From Pararhizobium arenae (GTDB lineage: Bacteria; Pseudomonadota; Alphaproteobacteria; Rhizobiales; Rhizobiaceae): 64,000 bases of DNA. The position numbers and the translations under genes are program-made. Shown here piece after piece: positions 60,128 to 64,000 of this stretch. How positions within the stretch are numbered: the stretch's first letter is position 1; every line of letters begins with the position of its first letter. The stretch spans positions 248,001-312,000 of the forward strand of contig NZ_MOOY01000001.1 of assembly GCF_001931685.1 (NCBI RefSeq), read 5' to 3'. Below the pieces are notes generated by a model that worked only from the letters and a program-made list of their open reading frames with translations, was not told where the DNA came from and ran no database searches.

Positions 60128-60754
60128 ATGCTTGATGTCGGCTGGACCGAGCTTGTCGTCATTGCCGTCGTGCTGATCATTGTGGTCGGTCCGAAGGATC
60201 TGCCGCCGATGCTGCGGACCTTTGGGCGCATGATGACGAAGATGCGCGGCATGGCGGGCGAATTTCGCCAGCAGTTCGATGAAGCCTTGAAGGAGGCTGA
60301 TCTCGACGATGTTCGAAAGACCATCAGCGATGCGCAACGCCTCAACCCCGCACACAGCCTGCGCGAAGCGATGAACCCGCTGCGCCAGATGGGCAATGAG
60401 ATCAAGGCTGACTTGCAGAAGGCCACGGCAGTTGAGGCCAAGCCCCAAACGCCCGTAGAGCCGAGTACGCCGTCCGGCTCGGAAACCCCGCCTGCCGCGG
60501 CGCCGCTCGTAAACCCCGCGACGGCCACCGTTTCGCCTTCGCCTGCGACATCAACGCCGGTCGAGCCTGTGGCGGCTCAGATTTCGCCTGAGCCTGAAAA
60601 GCCGAAGCGGGCGAGCAAGGCCAAGGTTTCCGAGGTTGCGGCCATTCCGGGCAAGAAGGCGAAAGCGGTTGCCGCACCGGAGATTGACGTGGCGGACGTA
60701 AAGCCGAAAACGAAAAAGACGACGGCCAAGGCCAAGAAGGCAGGTGACGCATGA
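60128..60754 (+). CDS. tatB: Sec-independent translocase subunit TatB
   Basis: Substrate-receptor subunit with TatC, 208 residues. N-terminal helix MLDVGWTELVVIAVVLIIVV, then GPKDLPPMLRTFGRMMTKMR (conserved Pro hinge and amphipathic helix), then a long Pro/Ala/Thr- and Lys-rich tail from about residue 95 that is likely disordered and cytoplasmic. It overlaps the tatC start by four bases (ATGA). Confidence 0.94.
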   Translation: MLDVGWTELVVIAVVLIIVVGPKDLPPMLRTFGRMMTKMRGMAGEFRQQFDEALKEADLDDVRKTISDAQRLNPAHSLREAMNPLRQMGNEIKADLQKATAVEAKPQTPVEPSTPSGSETPPAAAPLVNPATATVSPSPATSTPVEPVAAQISPEPEKPKRASKAKVSEVAAIPGKKAKAVAAPEIDVADVKPKTKKTTAKAKKAGDA

Positions 60755-61569
60755 GCGGCGAAATCGAAGACAAGCCCCAGCCGCTGATCGAGCATCTGAT
60801 CGAGCTTCGTTCCCGACTTATCTGGGCCGTCGCGGCGTTCTTCCTGGCGTTTCTCGTCTGCTTCTATTTCGCCAAGGAACTGTTCAACGTTCTGGTTCAG
60901 CCTTTCCGTTGGGCGGTCGAGTGGGCGGGGCTCAATCATCGCAACGTCGAGCTCATCTACACGGCGCCGCAGGAGTTTTTCTTCACGCAGATCAAGGTGG
61001 CGATGTTCAGCGCCATGGTGATCGCTTTTCCGGTGATCGCCTCGCAAATCTACAAATTCGTGGCTCCGGGGCTCTACAAGAACGAGCGTGCGGCATTCCT
61101 GCCGTTCCTGATCGCGTCGCCGATCCTGTTTCTGATGGGCGCGGCCCTCGTCTATTTCTTCTTCACGCCGATGGTGATGTGGTTCTTCCTGGCGATGGAG
61201 CAGGGCGGCGGCGACGGCAAGGTTGCCATCCAGCTTCTGCCGAAGGTTTCGGAATATCTGAGCCTGATCATGTCGCTGATCTTCGCGTTCGGTCTCGTGT
61301 TCCAGCTGCCGGTGATCACTACGCTTCTGGCGCGTGTCGGCTTCGTGACCTCGGACGGACTGCGGGAGAAACGCAAATACGCGATCGTCATCGCTTTCGT
61401 CGTCGCGGCCGTTCTGACGCCGCCGGATCCCGTGTCCCAGATCGGCCTTGCTCTGCCGGCGATCCTTCTTTACGAGATTTCCATCTATACGGCCCGACTC
61501 GTCGAACGTCAGAAGGCGCGCGATGCGCAGGCCAGCGCGGTCGCCGAGGCTGAAGACACCCCAGGCTGA
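60751..61569 (+). CDS. tatC: Twin-arginine translocase subunit TatC
   Basis: Core membrane subunit of 272 residues that recognises the twin-Arg signal. Six hydrophobic segments; family blocks are PLIEHLIELRSRLIWAVAAF at the start (signal-peptide site Glu), and FGLVFQLPVITTLLARVGFV with the conserved Phe/Glu region later. It ends in a short charged tail. Coupled to tatB by the ATGA overlap; serS follows after 68 bp. Confidence 0.96.
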   Translation: MSGEIEDKPQPLIEHLIELRSRLIWAVAAFFLAFLVCFYFAKELFNVLVQPFRWAVEWAGLNHRNVELIYTAPQEFFFTQIKVAMFSAMVIAFPVIASQIYKFVAPGLYKNERAAFLPFLIASPILFLMGAALVYFFFTPMVMWFFLAMEQGGGDGKVAIQLLPKVSEYLSLIMSLIFAFGLVFQLPVITTLLARVGFVTSDGLREKRKYAIVIAFVVAAVLTPPDPVSQIGLALPAILLYEISIYTARLVERQKARDAQASAVAEAEDTPG

Positions 61570-61637
61570 CGGGACATTCTCCGTCAGCACCGTCTCCGGG
61601 ACCGTTATCTTGAACAAGACCGGACTCTGGAACGACC

Positions 61638-62921
61638 ATGCTCGATATCAAATGGATTAGGGACCACGCCGAGGCCCTGGACGCAGCGCTCGCCAAACGC
61701 GGCGCAGCGCCACTCTCGGCCACGCTCATCGAACTCGACGAGAAGCGTCGTTCCCTTGTCCAGTCCCTGCAGGATATGCAGTCGCGCCGCAATGCCGCAT
61801 CCAAGGAGATCGGCGCGGCGATGGCTGCCAAGGATGGCGCGCTGGCTGACAGGCTCAAGGCAGAAGTCGCAGAGCTGAAGACCACCATGCCGGCTCTTGA
61901 AGAGCAGAGCCGCGTCGCGGATGCAGAGCTTTCAGATGCCCTGTCGCGCATTCCCAACGTACCACTGGATGATGTTCCCGTGGGCAGCGACGAAAGCGGC
62001 AATGTCGTCAAACATACCGCCGGCAACAAGCCCGGCTGGAACCACAAGCCGTTGGAGCATTTCGAAATTGGCGAAGCCCTGGGGTGGCTCGATTTCGAAG
62101 GGGCTGCCCGAATTGCCGGTTCGCGCTTCACGATCGTCAAGGGTCAACTCGCCCGCCTCGAGCGCGCGCTTGGCCAGTTCATGCTCGATCTGCACACGAC
62201 CGAGCATGGTTATCTTGAAGTTCAGCCGCCGCTTCTGGTGCGCGACGACGCCATGTATGGCACCGGCCAGCTACCGAAATTCGCTGAAGATCTTTTCCGG
62301 ACGACGGACGACCGCTGGCTGATCCCGACGGCGGAAGTGCCGCTGACCAACATGGTGCGCGAGCAGATCCTCGATGCCGACGTCCTGCCGCTGCGTTTTA
62401 CCGCGTTGACCCCATGTTTCCGTTCGGAGGCAGGATCGGCTGGTCGTGACACGCGCGGCATGCTGCGTCAGCATCAGTTCAACAAGGTCGAGCTTGTGTC
62501 GATCACGGATGCGGAAAGTTCGATCGACGAACATGAGCGTATGACGGCCTGTGCCGAAGAGGTGCTGAAGCGTCTGGGCCTGCACTACCGCGTCATGACG
62601 CTTTGCACCGGCGACATGGGCTTTGGCGCGCGCAAGACCTACGACCTCGAAGTCTGGCTGCCGGGGCAGGATACCTATCGTGAAATCTCGTCCTGCTCGG
62701 TTTGCGGCGATTTCCAGGCACGGCGCATGAATGCGCGTTATCGCGGCAAGGAAGACAAGACGACCCGTTTCGTTCACACGTTGAATGGTTCGGGAACGGC
62801 TGTCGGTCGTGCCTTGATCGCCGTCGTCGAAAATTATCTCAACGAAGATGGTTCGATCACCGTCCCCGACGTATTGCTGCCCTATATGGGTGGTCTGACC
62901 CGCATCGAAAAAGCAAACTGA
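61638..62921 (+). CDS. serS: Seryl-tRNA synthetase
   Basis: Class II synthetase of 427 residues; also serves selenocysteine tRNA where present. The N-terminal antiparallel coiled coil (about 25-105) grips the long variable arm of tRNA-Ser. Catalytic motifs: the motif 2 region [20 protein letters not shown] and [20 protein letters not shown] near the end (motif 3). Start [20 protein letters not shown] is standard. Located in the tatC-serS-surE-pcm order common to Alphaproteobacteria. Confidence 0.97.
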   Translation: MLDIKWIRDHAEALDAALAKRGAAPLSATLIELDEKRRSLVQSLQDMQSRRNAASKEIGAAMAAKDGALADRLKAEVAELKTTMPALEEQSRVADAELSDALSRIPNVPLDDVPVGSDESGNVVKHTAGNKPGWNHKPLEHFEIGEALGWLDFEGAARIAGSRFTIVKGQLARLERALGQFMLDLHTTEHGYLEVQPPLLVRDDAMYGTGQLPKFAEDLFRTTDDRWLIPTAEVPLTNMVREQILDADVLPLRFTALTPCFRSEAGSAGRDTRGMLRQHQFNKVELVSITDAESSIDEHERMTACAEEVLKRLGLHYRVMTLCTGDMGFGARKTYDLEVWLPGQDTYREISSCSVCGDFQARRMNARYRGKEDKTTRFVHTLNGSGTAVGRALIAVVENYLNEDGSITVPDVLLPYMGGLTRIEKAN

Positions 62922-62943
62922 ACCCGGACCAGACAGGCTAGAC

Positions 62944-63714
62944 ATGCGCATTCTGTTGACGAACGACGACGGCATCAACGCTGAGGGCCTTGCCGTTCTC
63001 GAACGGATTGCGCTGACCCTCTCCGACGATGTCTGGATCGTGGCACCGGAAACGGATCAGAGCGGCCTGGCGCATTCGCTGACGCTGTCTGAACCTTTGC
63101 GGTTAAGGCAGTTGGGCGAGAAGCGCTTCGCCCTGCGCGGTACGCCGACGGATTGCGTCATCATGGCGGTTCGTAAGGTTCTCGATTTTCCGCCCGATGT
63201 CGTTTTGTCCGGTGTGAATGTCGGGGCCAACCTTGCCGATGACGTAACCTATTCGGGCACGGTCGCGGGCGCCATGGAGGGCCGGCTACAGGGCGCTCGT
63301 TCGTTTGCGTTGAGCCAGGCTTACAGCTATGCGCCGGGCGGCCATATCCCCTGGGACGTCGTCGAGACCCATGCGCCCAAGCTCCTGAAGACGCTGATGG
63401 TGCTCGATCTGCCGGACGGGACGTTCCTCAACGTCAACTTCCCCAACTGCGAAGTCGATGAGGTGGCGGGCACGGCCGTGACCTGCCAAGGCAAGCTCGA
63501 CTACGGCCTGTCCATTGACGAGCGATCGGATGGCCGCGGAAACCCGTATTTCTGGTTGCGATTTGGCGAGCGATTCGGCGATTTCCGCGTCGGAACGGAT
63601 ATCCACGCGATCCGTGAGAAGCATATCTCAGTCACGCCGTTGAAGATCGATCTGACGGATTACGCCGTTCAGGATCGCATAAACCGTCTCCTCCAGGAGG
63701 GCAACGGGGCGTGA
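62944..63714 (+). CDS. surE: 5'/3'-nucleotidase SurE
   Basis: Metal-dependent nucleoside-monophosphate phosphatase of 256 residues, linked to stationary-phase survival. The metal site is [16 protein letters not shown] (Asp8, Asp9), then [14 protein letters not shown], and [20 protein letters not shown] with the conserved Asn. The stop overlaps the GTG start of pcm by four bases, a coupling conserved in the surE-pcm pair. Confidence 0.96.
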   Translation: MRILLTNDDGINAEGLAVLERIALTLSDDVWIVAPETDQSGLAHSLTLSEPLRLRQLGEKRFALRGTPTDCVIMAVRKVLDFPPDVVLSGVNVGANLADDVTYSGTVAGAMEGRLQGARSFALSQAYSYAPGGHIPWDVVETHAPKLLKTLMVLDLPDGTFLNVNFPNCEVDEVAGTAVTCQGKLDYGLSIDERSDGRGNPYFWLRFGERFGDFRVGTDIHAIREKHISVTPLKIDLTDYAVQDRINRLLQEGNGA

Positions 63715-64000
63715 ATGCGCGTCTGATCGAGCAGGAGGGCTTTGCCGCCATGATGCTTCGGCTGCGTGCCGAAGGCATCTCAAGCAAGGAACTGTTGAAT
63801 GCGGTTGAACAGACGCCGCGTTCATTCTTCGTGCCGCCTCATTTCGACAGCGAAGCCTATTCCCCGCGCCTTTTGCCGCTGGAATGCGGTTCGTTTATCG
63901 AGGGTTTCGATTTTGCGGTTCGTTTGCTGCACAATCTCAACCTCAAAACCGGCCAGCGTGTTCTTGAGGTCGGAACCGGCAGCGGCTTCACGGCAGGCGT
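63711..64000 (+). CDS. pcm: Protein-L-isoaspartate O-methyltransferase (5' part, cut by window end)
   Basis: Repairs isoaspartate in aged proteins using SAM. The start is GTG at 63711 inside the surE stop (GTGA), reading [20 protein letters not shown]. 96 codons are visible of about 215 expected; the end is outside the window. SAM motif I is [13 protein letters not shown] at the very edge, and [20 protein letters not shown] is the substrate-side family block. Position after surE is the standard one for pcm; a second, more diverged relative lies at 37630. Confidence 0.93.
   Translation, partial: MNARLIEQEGFAAMMLRLRAEGISSKELLNAVEQTPRSFFVPPHFDSEAYSPRLLPLECGSFIEGFDFAVRLLHNLNLKTGQRVLEVGTGSGFTAG

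Overview
The window is a stretch of chromosome from an alphaproteobacterium of the Rhizobiaceae (Rhizobium, Agrobacterium or Sinorhizobium relatives). The sequence is GC-rich with strong third-position GC bias. It carries markers of that group: the AapJQMP general amino-acid ABC transporter, ExoR (periplasmic brake on the ExoS/ChvI system), PopZ, EipB, a phasin, the alphaproteobacterial LpxI, and the scpAB - ABC ATPase - tatABC - serS - surE - pcm order. Coding density is high. I found no tRNA, rRNA, IS element, prophage, CRISPR array or plasmid gene, and all complete genes look intact.

Layout. 1-4163 (minus): aapP (cut by the window edge), aapM, aapQ, aapJ. 4505-9927: metC, an FAD monooxygenase, an NDUFS6-like zinc finger protein, an alpha/beta hydrolase, cysE, a DUF3126 protein and a phasin with a clear promoter. 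10176-18071: clpS-clpA, azlC-azlD, a HIT protein, a GNAT/FemAB-like protein with a glycerophosphodiesterase, a RidA protein and eipB. 18265-31618: one long plus-strand run for translation, membrane and envelope: rpsB, tsf, pyrH, frr, uppS, cdsA, rseP, bamA, lpxD, fabZ, lpxA, lpxI, lpxB. 31649-40867: gltA (minus), comEC, exbB-exbD, an isoaspartyl methyltransferase-like gene, a TolC-type outer membrane channel, popZ. 41040-46868: valS, a FadL-type outer membrane protein behind a palindrome-rich promoter region, exoR. 46919-64000: xthA (minus), cls, erpA (minus), dgt, argS, a giant SPOR-domain protein, nagZ, scpA-scpB, an orphan ABC ATPase, tatA-tatB-tatC, serS, surE and the start of pcm.

How the genes work together. 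Most are housekeeping. The 18-32 kb block couples protein synthesis (S2, EF-Ts, RRF), nucleotide and lipid precursors (PyrH, UppS, CdsA) and outer-membrane assembly (RseP, BamA, the Lpx enzymes). The 53-64 kb block couples wall remodelling (SPOR protein, NagZ), chromosome condensation (ScpAB), protein export (Tat) and stationary-phase repair (SurE, Pcm).

I did not find a convincing new multi-gene system. The most interesting leads are regulatory: a promoter before the FadL gene with several inverted repeats, including two near-identical copies of GGAATTATRTTCC; a phasin promoter with two TGC-N3-GCA boxes, one of them filling the end of the -35/-10 spacer; a perfect hairpin at the predicted transcript start of exbB; and a terminator-like hairpin inside the divergent gltA/comEC gap. 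Protein-level oddities are the basic Lys/Ala/Pro tail of ClpA and the roughly 590-residue acidic arm of the SPOR protein.
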